Shown in pieces: positions 10,306 through 23,715 of a stretch of DNA of 64,000 nt. The notes beneath the pieces are model-generated. The model saw only the letters and a list, made by a program, of their open reading frames with translations. It was not told the DNA's origin and did not search any database. The stretch's first letter is position 1, and each line of letters begins with the position of its first letter. The stretch comes from Syncephalis plumigaleata. Taxonomy: Eukaryota > Zoopagomycota > Zoopagomycetes > Zoopagales > Piptocephalidaceae. The DNA lies in contig JAIXMF010000002.1 in the NCBI GenBank assembly GCA_025201365.1, positions 1,426,001 through 1,490,000 on the forward strand, written 5' to 3'. The position numbers and the translations under genes were made by a program.

Positions 10306-12714
10306 ATGTTGGACCACATTCTCGGCAATCCATCACCTGCTGTTAAGCGCGCACAAGTTGTACTATGGGTTATAGCGGCGTAAGTTACTCGCGCTTTACT
10401 TTAGCTTTTATTGATATTATATACATGTATCTGCTAGGCTATTCTATATAAAACGCGATCAGACTAGTAGTCCTCGATGGGTTCGTCATTTGGACGCAAA
10501 CTTGGTAGGTATCAAGCTATTGGACACCTTAGTTTATTTGCTAACTAACCGTGGTACATATATTGACACTATGTAGCTCATCTTCCTCCATGGAAGATTA
10601 TACTTGGAACTATTACTAGTTTGTACGTACTTAAGAATGGATTCCTCTTAGCAGGCATGAATGGTAAGTGAGCATCAATCTTACCGCTTGTTCTTCATAA
10701 CTAAGTCTATTCCTAGCACCGGATCCATTGGTTGGAATGGTTAGTTTGTTGCCTATTGTATCGTATCAGAGATGTATCCTAATGGATTAACACTTGTGCA
10801 ATATTAGTATAATCGTGATTTCTATCGTGCCACCTGGATAATGACCGCATTCGATGCAGGCTTCTGGACAGCCATGAATATTCGACCCAACTGGCTCAAG
10901 CATATCCTGTCAATGGTATTCACCATGTACTATTTAGTGTTTGCCGATCAAGCTGCCGAAAAGGCAGTTTATACGAACTAATGATGCGTGAAATGGTACA
11001 GCTAATAATTAGGACTAGGTGCGAAGTATACGCTCTTGTATCACGCTAGAACATATGCGTGTAAGTTGGAATAAGCCGGAATCGCCGATTATTCGGTTTA
11101 TCACTAGGATGAATCGTCCACAGTCAAGATTCAACGTCGTGTTGAGTTGACACGTCGTGATATTAACCTACCTCCGGTGGGTGTTGAGGTGTTCTTCAAT
11201 GGCACCAAGGAGGCATTCGCCTCGGCCACTCAGTGTATCCTACATGTTCACGGTGGTGGTTTCGTGTCAATGTCGCCAAAGGGCACGAGGACTACTTGCG
11301 ACACTGGGCCATTCAAACGGGCGTACCAATATTTAGTATCGACTATAAGAAGGCACCGGAATTCCCCTACCCGTACGCGATTGAGGAGTGCTTCGACGTA
11401 TACCAACAGATTCGAGAGACCAATGGTGCATGTCTAGGACTGGAGGGATGGACGAACGCCATGGATAATACGCCGAAAGCACCATTGAGCATTGTTGGCG
11501 TGGGCGACTCTGCCGGTGGCAATCTAATCACGGCGCTTACCTACAAGATTATCGAATCGCCTAAACCTCTAGTGCCAATGGCGGGCCTACTACTCATTTA
11601 TCCATCACTCGATTTCAACATTCGTTGTTGGCTTGAACCTAAAAACGCCGATCTCGTCCGAAATGAGAGTGCACACTCGTTGCCCACTCTAGCTGAAGCG
11701 CGCGATCATATGGGACATAAAAGTCCATTGGCATTTGCACCGGATACCGTAAGTAGATGGCGTGGTATACGTAGTCAAAGTCTACAGGAACGAGTGGAAG
11801 TCTATCCGGAAGAGGAGACGGAAGAGGAGACGACCGATAACACCGCTGGACACATAGTCAGCAACATCAGCATATCAGCACCAGCATCATCACAATAGTA
11901 GTGGTAATAATAATATTGTATGGAAGACTGGTGCACGAGTGGCGAGTCTTAAGGAGAAGAGCGCGCGCTTAATGATGACTAGTCAAGCGAGCTACATTTC
12001 CGATCGTATACTTACACTTGATATGGTACAGTAGTAACAATGATATATCCAACCTATGTCTAATACTAATACGAACTAGCTACGAGCTATGGTGATCATG
12101 TATCTCGGTCCACATAGACATCCGGATTTTGAACGTGAATACTACGTGTCGCCCTTGGTGGCACCCGACATATTATCGCTCAAATGCCGCCCGTTTATAT
12201 GCTTTGCGGAGAACGGGATCCCCTAGTGGATGATTCTATTCGATTTGCCGCTCGTATTCGTCAAGCCAAACTACAGCTTTGGAAGCGTAAACAAGCATCA
12301 TCTGCCATGGATAGTCTCGCGAGTTTCAACGAAGATCAACACGTTCGATTCAAAGTGATTGAAGGTTCAAGTCATGGCTTCCTACAATTATCTACGCTAT
12401 ATCCAGCGACAAAGACGATCATCCGATTGCTTGGTGGCTGGCTTGAAGAGTTGCTCTACCATGGAAATACAACAAGCAATACATCTGTTCCCTACTCTAC
12501 CGGCACCTATAGTCATACTAGCAATGATAATAATGAACAACAAAGCGTGCAACTATTACCGGCAAGTAGTATCACTGCCGATGAACGACAACATATTGAA
12601 CATTGGCAGAAGAGCGCTTTGATTCATGAAGCGGATTTGATGGATCGACGAAATCAACATATATACGAGACACACGTATTACCATTTGGACAGAATAACG
12701 TTTCAACCGTATAA
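10306..12714 (+). CDS. Hormone-sensitive-lipase-type alpha/beta hydrolase
   Basis: A serine esterase/lipase. The fold shows the oxyanion motif HGGGF (about 11250), the nucleophile elbow GDSAGGN (about 11510), the acid in CGERDPLVDD (about 12205) and the base in EGSSHGF (about 12365). The N-terminal part, spread over five or six small exons (10306-11100), matches the extra region of fungal HSL-like proteins: PPWKIILGTITSLY, YNRDFYRATWIMTAFDAGFW and EHMRVSWNK. Between nucleophile and acid lies a long acidic and His/Asn-rich insert (about 11760-11960). An intron is likely at about 12027-12078. Single-base homopolymer losses are apparent near 11120, 11880 and 12183, so the frame must be followed across them. 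Substrate unknown. Confidence 0.85.
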
Positions 12715-13558
12715 ATATAAATAGATTGGTCGATAATAACTGTGTGTCACTATGTCTAGATGTATGCATTTTCTATATATGTGTGTATGTGTGTATGTGT
12801 ATGTATACGGTATATAGATGTGGATAGATGCTGCATGTACGTGTGTACGCGTGTTATATGTATTCGTGTATTATGGCAGTCTTTTCCTATCTCTCTTTTC
12901 GCTATTTTCACCTCATACACACATCCAAACACACACACCACACATCCACACATCCAAACACACGCATACACGCACGCACGCACGCATACACACGTATTCG
13001 TCTCATGGAGTGATGCCTTTCTTTTTCATTCTATATGCCATGATCTCCTCGCCTTAGTTCACGTGTATTTCCGCGATATTTCAAGTTGCCATGTGCTGTT
13101 GTGACTGCATGAATGGCAGGTCCTTATACTGATTGTCTCATTCATGGATGATGCACGCGTCTCCGCTGGTGTATGCCCACTTTTCATCCTCTACACGTAC
13201 ATACACGTACATACACATACGCATACACGCACACACCTGCACACTGCGACTTGACCCAAGCAGCGTGTATTGCTTAAAAGCATGTGCATACGCTGGCATA
13301 TCGTCGTCTTTCACTATTTAGTTATACGTTCTCGCTCTTTCGAACTATTCCCCAGTTACAACAACAACAACAACAACCACTGTTCTTTCCACCATTTAAT
13401 ACATTTTTTTAGTTACTAGTACAACAAGTTCTAATTGTGATTTTTCTCTCTTTTCTTAGTAAGTTCATCGCGTTTATTATGCTATTGCTACAGCTGCTGC
13501 TGGCTGCTTGTAATCATCGAAAGTTATTTACATCGCTCATCATTAGATACTATACAAC
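12715..13558. repeat. Microsatellite-rich spacer and alpha-tubulin 5' region
   Basis: It holds (TGTA/TGTG)n near 12780-12815, CACA/CATCCAAACA/CACG runs at 12917-12995, CGTACATACA repeats at 13193-13235 and a (CAA)n run at 13361-13376. Open frames on both strands here are made of these repeats and are not genes. The last 100 bp are the pyrimidine-rich leader of alpha-tubulin. Confidence 0.8.
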
Positions 13559-14907
13559 ATGCGTGAATGCATCTCTCTTCATATTGGACAAGCCGGTGTA
13601 CAGATTGGTAACTCCTGCTGGGAACTCTACTGCCACGAACACAACATTCAACCGGATGGTCATGTCAGTGACAACTCAGTGAACGACGGCTACTTTGGCA
13701 CTTTCTTCTCCGAGACCGGTGCCGGCAAATACGTGCCACGCTCCGTGTTCGTCGATCTTGAGCCTAGTGTCATTGATGAAGTGCGCAATGGCGAATACCG
13801 TCAGCTATTCCATCCGGAACAATTGATCACAGGCAAGGAAGATGCGCTAACAACTACGCGCGTGGTCATTACACCATCGGTAAAGAAATATCGGAAAAGG
13901 TCACCGAGAGCGTGCGTAAGCTGGCCGATAACTGCGAGGGTCTACAAGGCTTCCTGCTATTCCATTCGTTTGGCGGTGGTACCGGTTCCGGATTGGGATC
14001 ATTATTGCTCGAGCAATTGAGCACGGATTATGGCAAGAAGTGCAAGCTCGAATTCTCCATCTATCCAGCGCCCGAGATGTCTACCGCGGTGGTCGAGCCA
14101 TACAATGCCATTCTGACCACACACACCACCTTGGAGCATGCCGATTGTACGTTCATGGTCGACAATCAAGCCATCTACGGCATTTGTAAGAAGCAATTGG
14201 GCATTGACATGCCACAATACACCAATCTGAATCAATTGGTCGCCCAGGTAGTCTCATCGATTACCGTGTCGTTACGTTTCTCGGGATCGCTCAACGTGGA
14301 TCTTAACGAGTTCCAAACGAATTTAGTGCCCTTCCCTCGTATTCACTTCCCGCTCGTGACCTACTCGCCAATCGTTGCGTCTAACCGTGCTAGCCACGAA
14401 CAAAATAGCGTATACGAGATCACTAGCGCATGCTTCGAGAAGGGCAATCAAATGGTGGTGACCGATCCACAGACCGGTCGCTACATGTCCTGCTGTCTAC
14501 TCTACCGCGGTGATGTCACCTCCAAGGATACCACCGAGACCATCGAGCGTATCAAGAAGCTATCCACCGTACAATTCGTCGACTGGTGTCCCACCGGTTT
14601 CAAGGTAGGCATCAATAACCAGACACCGGTCGTGGTACCCGGTAGTGATATGGCGCGTGTGTCACGTGCCGTGTGTATGTTATCGAATACCACGGCAATT
14701 GGCGAGGCTTGGTCGCGTCTTGATCACAAGTTTGATTTAATGTACGCAAAACGCGCCTTTGTCCACTGGTACGTCGGTGAGGGTATGGAGGAAGGCGAGT
14801 TCAGCGAAGCACGCGAGAATCTCGCCGCACTAGAGAAGGACTACGAGGAAGTCGGTATGGATAGCGGTGATCCCGATGAGGAAGGCGGTTACGAGGAAGA
14901 ATACTAA
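13559..14907 (+). CDS. Alpha-tubulin
   Basis: The GTP-binding subunit that pairs with beta-tubulin to form microtubules. It starts [18 protein letters not shown], carries the nucleotide loop GGGTGSG (about 13972) and the alpha-specific catalytic-loop region, and ends EEGGYEEEY with the terminal Tyr kept. No intron is visible. About 450 residues are recovered if one G is added at the GAT-GCG-CT junction near 13850; without it the frame breaks and reopens near 13912, which is implausible for so conserved a gene unless a consensus error. The Lys-40 acetylation site is absent (the loop reads DGHVSDNS). GC content and codon bias are higher than in the neighbours, fitting high expression. Confidence 0.97.
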
Positions 14908-15140
14908 TATGACTGAATATGAATGAATTATGTTTGCCTTTAATAAACATTACTATTGTTATTCAATTGTGCCATGCTGCTACACGAATAGAATACTCGT
15001 GTGTGTATACTCGTGTAACATAGAAATATGGATAACAGTGAATCACTCAGTGTCAATTCACACTAATAAAAACAAAAAAGTCTGTAATTCGATTGATTCT
15101 GTTATTACTCACGAGCTGTTGATTCTTTTCTATTGCAAGT

Positions 15141-17499
15141 ATGAATTCATTTCCTAGCGAGTTGCTAATTCGTGTGTTCGTTCTGTTGGATCCTACAGCT
15201 CTGGTATAGTAAATACGAGTAGATTCTACTCTCACTCTACTCATACACGATACTTGTTTGTAGAGCAAGGCACAACTGGTGTGTAAGCGTTGGCATACGG
15301 TTATTGCTGATGAACGATCGTGGCGTGATGCTTTATTGATTGGACTGGGTCGTCTACCGTTTCTGTAAGTAGATAGATACAATGATAGGCTATGTTATGA
15401 CAAGGTAAATAACAACCGTTGATTATTCAGTCGTCTACAACCACAAAGCTGGAGACGAGAGTATATAGATAGATTGAATAGAATACGGTAAGATGCTAGG
15501 TTATACTCACTTGGTATTACTATCCGTGTGCACTGACCATAATGCATTATAACATATGATATAGACAATGGAAATTCGATAGAATTCATAGTGTTACGTT
15601 CGATGCGCGTATCGGTGACTTGACACATACATTCGTCGAATTCCTCGATTCCAGTATGCTTGTGGGTAATCTAACACGCGGTCTAGCCGTACCTTGTCAT
15701 ATTACTACGGGCAAAGTGGATAATCGTAGCGCGTATACTAGTCCGGAGATGGCCTCATTAATTACTAGTATGAATGTGGAACGGTAAGTCAGTATAGAAA
15801 TAGATAAATAGATAATAAGAGAAATATACTTACATACGTATGCAGTAATCGTATTCTATGGGGCTATGAAAATGGTGGTATTCTTGCAACGTGTGTCGCG
15901 TCAACAACGACAACGACGTCAGATTCTATTTGAACATCGTCATGTTGGTGCAGTACAATGTATTGCATCAGTAAAGGAGCATCCACTAGATTGGCCACTG
16001 GTGGCAATGACGGTCTAGTTCATTTGTGGGAAGCATCAACGGGCAAATGGATAGCTTCATTAAATGGTACATCAACAACAACAACAACAACATCTAGTAA
16101 TAGTAGTAATATTCTAACTTGTCTCTACAATTAGGTGGACAACCCATTATTGCCGTACAACTTGATAGGAATGCACATGTCGTGGCCGTTACTAGTCGTT
16201 CACTACTCATCTGGACAATGGATACTCATGAGGACATGAACGGACAAACGGCAAAGGCACCACACTATCAATTGGCATTATTTAACGAGGAGGGTCCCAC
16301 TCACTTGTGCCTATTATCCTCTAGTATAGCTATTGCTACCTCGAGTGACACTACATTTGTCGTGGATATAACAAATGGCCAACTAATACGACAACAATCG
16401 TTACACTATCAAGATGGCGTGATTACCTCGTTAGCAACACTAGATAAAACGCTAGTTTTCGTATGTGGTTATCGATCAGGTGCGATAGCCTTATGGTCAG
16501 CTGAACATGCTTCATGTCTATGGTAAATAAGCAGTATTGCATCATGACTACATTATAGTATAGTAGATTAATCGTTTTTGTAGGCGAGTTGATGCACATG
16601 TTGGTGCTATTACAGCATTAGCGATAGATGATGATAAAGTAGTATCAGCAGGGTAAGTGTATTTGCTTAATGCGTGTATATCAATTATGATGTTACTAAC
16701 AAGTAAATACTATTAGAATTGATGGACGTGTTATTGTATGGGAATTACTATCTGGTGCATTTAGATGTACCTTTAAGTTAGTGTAAGTATACATATACAT
16801 ATATATGATAACGCCATCATCATCTACTTACACACACATATACATGTATATATATATATATATAGTGATCGATCATCAAATACCATTGAATCACCTATGC
16901 CCGTGTCAGCTATTTATTTAGGAATGAATGAATTGGTGGTGGCATTTGGTGATAGGGTGAAGAGTTGGACTATTGGCTATCGTGGTCATGCACTAGGTAA
17001 GATGATCATATGTATATATATATATATATACATACATACAAAGATACTCATGTAATGTAGATAAACAAAAATCAGGACGTAGTAGTAGACGAGGCCACTA
17101 TGCTTCAATGCGTGACGCAGTCATTGAACGTCAACATTGTAAGTAAAATAGAATTTAGATGATGAACCACCAGGATAATTGACTAAATGCACGATGTTAT
17201 TAGTGAAACAAGAGATTGAAGAGGAAATCGAGCATACTACACAGTATTTGAAGAATAGACGACAAGAGGCCGAGTATCAACAAACCCTATTGAAAACCTA
17301 TAATAACCTGGAAGGATTAAGCGATGAAGAACTACTACACTACACCATGATGTTATCCATGGAGGAATCGCCCTCCATGCACAGTCAAGCATCTAGTGAT
17401 GGCAATACAAATACTGAATCGGATGAAGAACGACTACTAGCGGAGCGTGAGGCAAAAGATCTAGAGGATGCCATTCGATTATCGATGCAGCTTAAATAG
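15141..17499 (+). CDS. UFO1-like F-box protein with WD40 propeller and C-terminal UIMs
   Basis: Substrate receptor of an SCF ubiquitin ligase. The F-box opens the protein (FPSELLIRVFVLLDPTAL, then after an intron LVCKRWHTVIADERSWRDAL). WD-type repeats follow: GGNDGLVHLWEASTGKW (about 16000), SGAIALWSAEH and DGRVIVWELLSGAF (about 16730). The end has two ubiquitin-interacting-motif-like helices, SDEELLHYTMMLSMEES and DLEDAIRLSMQLK. F-box, WD40 and UIM in that order is the layout of yeast Ufo1. About ten short introns, several with (TA)n. Two apparent one-base losses near 15880 and 15975. Nuclear or cytosolic; substrates unknown. Confidence 0.8.
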
Positions 17500-18248
17500 T
17501 ATCAAAGTGCATATACGCGCAATAAAAGATGAAAATATTTGATACACGCTAAATCAAAACAAATGAGCGTGAATGAACGAATAACCGAGTGTATGCATTC
17601 ATTCATTTATTCATCCACACACACACGTGTGTACACTTAAAACAACGCTTCTCTCATCTTTGCATCCCTCTGGAGGAGATTAGTTTTCCAAGTTAAACCA
17701 CTATAACTATATTGTTCTTCTCGACGAGTGAACAAATCTTTCGTGTTGTGTAGTGCTCTCTATTCGTTCTACAAGTGTACTTATTCCACGATCCATACCT
17801 GATCTTGTGTGGGGAGGAGATTCCATGATCGTGGCTTTATTATTGTTATTATCAACGATCTAAGTTTATCCTCGTTGTAAGTGAAGCGACCGTTCCTCTA
17901 GTATATTGTCTTTCTTTTCTAATATCTGTCAACATCAACAATTATACACGCGATTCTATCTAGCGATCGTGCTCATTAGACTAGTGTGTGTGTGTGTACG
18001 TGTATACGTGTGTATACGTGAGAGGAGACGATAACTACTAAAGAACGGTCGTTTGAATCCTCGTTCACTCACTCGTTCAATCTCGAGTATCTTACTATTC
18101 GCGTTGACTATGGTTAGTATGGCCAGTGGCCCATCTATTCCTTCTTTCCCTCAACGGCCAATATTCACGCTAGTGAGTCAGTTGGCACTAGTGCGCACAA
18201 CAATACAGAGATGGTAATGTACGATCAACGACGACAAGCATAATCGAC
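17500..18248. other. Spacer upstream of MED14
   Basis: Contains a tattca/attcattcatttattcat patch, CACACACACGTGTGTAC (about 17617-17634) and a TG/TACG-rich tract at 17983-18020. No gene seen. A short ATG-led frame (about 18111) ends soon and is probably leader sequence. Confidence 0.5.
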
Positions 18249-21200
18249 ATGAATCCAACTACTGAAGGAACAACACCAGCCACTAGTAGTGGTAGTAGCG
18301 GTAGTGTTAATAGTACTAGTACTACTAGTCATGCAACCATGGATCCAATACTGGCTAAACAACAAAAAATACCATCAGTTACTACTAGTGGTGCGACAAT
18401 AGCAGCAACAGCAACAACAACGGCAACAACGACAACTAATAATGCATTGCATCCTATGATGGATGCATTACAAACATCAGAGACTGCAATGTCGACTAGT
18501 ACACCTTCATGGCAATTGCCTCATTCTAGTGAAGGCATGGTACCATTACGATTATTGATCGATCGACTTACGGCCAAGGCTTATACAGATTTACAAAATT
18601 TAGTAGAAATGTAAGTGATATGACAATAAGGAAACTAATGTATTACTTGTTATTTACTTCATAATAATGCTACTGTTGTTGTTACTATTAGTATGCCAGG
18701 TATGCCAGATTCTGAGCGAAAGAGGCATTTGCTCGATTATATTGTACAGACACGTCAAGCATTCATTCGTCTATTGGTGTTGGTACGATGGGCGGCTAAT
18801 GCCTCAAATATACAACGATGTCAAGTAAGCATGAATGCATTGTTATTAATTGGAACATTGTATTAACAAAGTAATTCAGGATATTATGGGTTATCTACGT
18901 CAACAAAGTCATCAGTTTGGCGGTGCCGTGCATACACTTTGGGTACTACACCAGACATTCCATCGGCCAAGTATGTAGCATGCATGATAATACATAATTA
19001 GTATATAAACTAATTACTATTGTTATTGTTATTAGACTGCGTAACTATGATCTAGCCACTGCTGTAGATATACTAGGAAGTGGTAGTTATCAACGCTTAC
19101 CTACTATAATGAAGGTAAATCTAAATAACTATAACTATAACAGTAATAATACTAACTGCTCATCTAGTCATTGGCAATACCACCTGCACCTATGAGTGAA
19201 CGAGAAAAGAAGAAGGTTACTGAACGATTAGATGATCTAATGCGAACACGATTGTTCTGTGATGAACGTCCACCACCCGCATTCCGACACTATGAAATTG
19301 GTAAGTAACTAGTGCATATATATATATATATATATGAACTTATTATTTACTATTTATATGTATATGTATATATAGTGATGGTATGTACGATTTAGAGTTG
19401 AAAATGAATTCGAGGCAAGTTACACTGTTATTACTGCATGTTATACGATGTTAGCAGATTAATAATCATGATTAATTCATTAGGTGGCATTAACCCTAGA
19501 TGGTGCCGAACTATCTAAACCATGGCGTGTCATGGAGGCACATTGTCTAGTCAAGGCTGATCCAACATGTTGTCGAGGTATGAATCAAGTATATGGATAT
19601 TGACATTGATTAACCCTATGTAATTACTCATTGAATTAGAGGTGAAGATGAATCTAGCTAACTATCAGAATACACATCTCATGGCCTATGCACAACAACA
19701 ATTACTACCTAAATCAACAACAACAACGACTACCAATGCTGCCATCAATGACATGGAACTTAATCAACAACCATTATATCGACTTTATGGCTTTATGCGT
19801 AAGTAGTCTAGTATTTATGTATCTATCTATCTAATATATCTAATATATCTATCTATATTCAGATCATTTCTCATTGATGACTCAATTAGAAATTATGTTT
19901 ACTCAGGTAAGCTATAATATTGATGATTTAGTATGACATATTCACTAATAACTATGTATATATAGGCACTCTATTTATCAAGAACACGTTGGGAAGAGCA
20001 TATGACATGTAGTATGGATACATCACATACGATTATACGCTTAAATTATTGGTGGTAAGTAGGATTAGCACAGTATATATATATATATATTTATACATTA
20101 TACATTCTATATAGTCGTAAAGTGGCGACCAGTACGACAAGTGCAGCAACACGTTCATTTCCACAGCGTATGTACTACCATTTGATTATATGATAACTGC
20201 TAACCTATCAATGATTATAGAATCAATATCGGCATTACCAATATCACGAGTAGCATCTGAATCCATGCCCAATTGCATTGATATCTTGCTAGAAAGCACT
20301 GATAACAAGGAGACTACCAATCGATCCGATACCATCAGTACTAAAGATAAATCTTCATCTTCATCATCTTCAGCCAGGATGATAGTCAAGTGTAGTGCAG
20401 TACAAGTGGATATGAACAAGTTAATTATGGTATAATAGACATCACATTATCAACTATACATGATCATTACTAATATGTATTTCATTCATATGAATGTAGG
20501 ATGCAACGGCAGTCAATGTAGAGAAACTATTACTAGCAGTAGTTAAACATCATGCATTTGATGTAGCAACTACTCTACGAGAACGACTACTACAACCTAG
20601 TGCACAACCGGATGCTTTTATACCTAATGAGATTGGATCAATTACACTACCCACTAATGATGAAACTACAGAACAAGGTACGATTAGAATGATATATATA
20701 GATATAACTATATATATATATGTATATATGTAATAGTAACAATAACGATTATTACTATTAGTGGCCAGTATAGGATTTGTTGTACAGTATCAAACAAATC
20801 GTGCAGTATCTGTTGGTGTTGATATTCGTACTGGTCGTATTCTATTTGATCATCGTGGTGATGTAGGCCATGTAATATTCGGTAAGTTGAATAGAGTAAT
20901 TACTCTACTCATTTATCTAACATGATGAATAGCCAAATTAAAGGAAATGGAAGTAATGTTAATAGAGAGCCTAACTCTATTGCAGAAGCATTACTTCGAT
21001 TCCGTAGAGAAGTAAGTTATGAAATTATATAAAATGAAGTGTGTCATTTATTCATATACATTTATTTAGCTTTTACTCGTGGATCTAGAATCCATGTCAC
21101 GTCGACTTGGATTATTACCGTTCGACAACTATTTCTACGACCACAAGGTAGGTACTATTTGTATTGTTATTATAGTAGTCGTTCATCTATTTACTATTCA

Positions 21201-23495
21201 ACTATTAGATTGGAGTCGATTTGGTGAAGGATTCAGTTGTGTTTCATTCTTTCGATTACCCAAACTATCAGATGCCTATATTGTATCTGGTGTTAAGCAA
21301 GGACGTCTACAATTATGGCTAGTTACAGCTGGGTAAGTTAATAGGACAATGATGATGCTTGTCATTTAATTGATTGAATTAACGTGTATCACTTATAGAT
21401 CTGAAGATGAACATTGTATGCGTTCATTATCATACATGACTACTATTCACTTTGATCGATTACAGAAAGAAGAACACAATATGCATTCCAATAATAGTGG
21501 GAAGGAAACAGAAGAGGACATTATAGTACATCCAAGGTAAGTATGTTATAGTATAATGATACTTTACTTATTCCATTTAGTATACGTACATCAAGTGGAT
21601 TTATTACCTTTTCAGCTTTTGCTAAAATGGTACTCTATTGCCAGTAAGTGCTCATTTCCATTTATTACTACTATTACTGATATATATGTATGTATGTATA
21701 GAACACGTATATTGCACTTGAAGATTGAACAACAACTAATACAGCTGGGTATCCGATACCGATGGTCACCCACAACTGATCCATCCAGTGCATGGCATCA
21801 ATTAACATCTACTGGTGTATCAAGTGATGCTTGTCTAGTTATACGACCTGAAGATATTAAGATACTAGGCAGGGAGTATGCATTGGTGCATTCGGTGATA
21901 TTCGTATTGCTGTCACACCAGTGTCTAATAGTCCTACAGATATTAATGCATCAACAATTACTATGGCCAATAAGCAAGTATATCATGTAGGTTCAATATT
22001 TTATTATAATTATCTATAAATCCTTAACAAAATGAAATAGATCTACTTCAAGAGTGATATTCAATGGACATCATGGTTTGACTGGAGTAGAGCGGCAAGA
22101 CATGGCAAGTATTATACACAATCATTACAAAGAGTAAGATGAATAGAATCAAGTACTAATATTAAATGATAGATTCAGTATTTGTAAAGGATAAAACATT
22201 GAATATTGTATGTTCAGATATTGTCACTTGTATTGATGTGTTCATCACCAATTGGCAACGTGTTCTACATATAAGTCATCTAGCACAACAATGTAAGTTA
22301 ATAATGAAGAATGCATATATAGTACTAATATTATGTATTATAGTGGCATCCACAACATGGAGAGAGCAATATGGTGTAGAGATTACTCGATTTGATTTCA
22401 GACAACTTGTATTAGAGATGAAGAAGGTAACTAGATATCTATTAATTAGTATTACTACAAGTTAATACTCATTATTCTACTTGTTATAGTTACATGATCC
22501 AACATCCTTTGTTACAATGAACATTCAATGGACTAGTCAAGTGTGTGAGGGTGTTCTACGTGAACGTCGTGGTGAGTATCGTCTTGTCGTTGATCGACAC
22601 ACTACATTGCCTACACTCTCCTTATTGGAACAGCATCTAAGTCGACATGGTAATTTGAGAAGTGTCATTGAGGTGAGTATCCATTTTATTCATTTGTATT
22701 AGGATAACCATAATGCTAATGTATGTATATATCATCAATCAATCAATTAGCTATCAAATCGTACACTATCTGTATTTGACACTATTCAAATGGCATGTCC
22801 TACTGCTCAGATCTATGCACGTGATGTTAATCGTATTCGAGTGTATCACACTGAGTGAGTATTACTATTATATTACACTATTATTACTTATTACTTACAT
22901 TGTATATTGTAGTATCAAATATGGATTAGATATCTTACTTGAACCTAATGGACAATTACAACTGATTGATGTAAAGGAATGGATTGAGTTGAAGTCACCT
23001 ATTACTGCTACAACACCCACTCAACCAACATTACTACCATTACCGCCTACAGAATGGACAAAGTTATTACAAATTGATTGGAGACCTATTGAAGTGTTAG
23101 CATCGACTAGTGCATTCTCTAAATTCTTTACAGCAATAATTGAACAACAACAACAAATTGATGAGAATAATGATATAGATGGTGAACTTGTATCATTACC
23201 TGGTACAATTATTTGTCATGATCCCATTCATCATGGTACACGACGTAGTGTAGGATCTATTCTACTTGTTCATCTACTACAACAATGGTCATCAGAAGTG
23301 GCTACTACTACTAGTACAACTACTACTACTACTAGTGCTACTATAACTACATCTACTGCAAACACTCCAACTACGGCAAATACAACAATGAGTAATACTA
23401 ATAATAATAATAGTACAACAATGAATGCAACAGCCGTTGTCGTAACAGAAGAGACAACTGATGGAAATGATGCTATCATGACAATGATGGTGTAG
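18249..23495 (+). CDS. MED14: Mediator complex subunit 14 (MED14/Rgr1)
   Basis: Scaffold subunit joining the head, middle and tail of Mediator, the bridge between activators and RNA polymerase II. After a Ser/Thr/Ala-rich start comes the MED14 N-terminal signature VPLRLLIDRLTAKAYTDLQN, then SERKRHLLDYIVQTRQAFIR, VRWAANASNIQRCQ and LRNYDLATAVDILGSGSYQR. The rest is long and helical as in the family, ending in a Thr/Asn-rich low-complexity tail. Roughly twenty or more short exons, with introns often holding (TA)n. Total length is roughly 1,100-1,200 residues by rough sum, usual for MED14. No clear frame break noticed, but not every junction was checked. It converges on the HDAC gene 220 bp away. 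Confidence 0.85.
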
Positions 23496-23715
23496 TGTAT
23501 TTCTATATACACTTGATCCATACTAATTAGAATGGATTACATTCTTATTAATCATCTTCTTATTCAATGTACACTTGCTCCTAATAAATACTACACTCTT
23601 ATTAGTTATTAGTTACATGTAATAGGCAACTAAGTAACAATTTATAATACGAAATAATTATGATGATTAATGTTGTACAAATTAAAGAGGAAAGAGATAG
23701 AGTAGCTTAAACTAA

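Noticed and set aside
12756-13321. Overlapping open frames on both strands
   Set aside because: They are translations of CA/TG and CACG microsatellites with no conserved content.
13559-14020. Two separate tubulin genes or a spliced pair
   Set aside because: The two frames overlap without splice sites and join into one alpha-tubulin with one added base.
18040-18065. tRNA B-box-like gtttgaatcc
   Set aside because: No matching A box or cloverleaf around it.
23270-23521. Minus-strand Val-rich hydrophobic frame
   Set aside because: Antisense of the Thr/Asn repeat tail of MED14.
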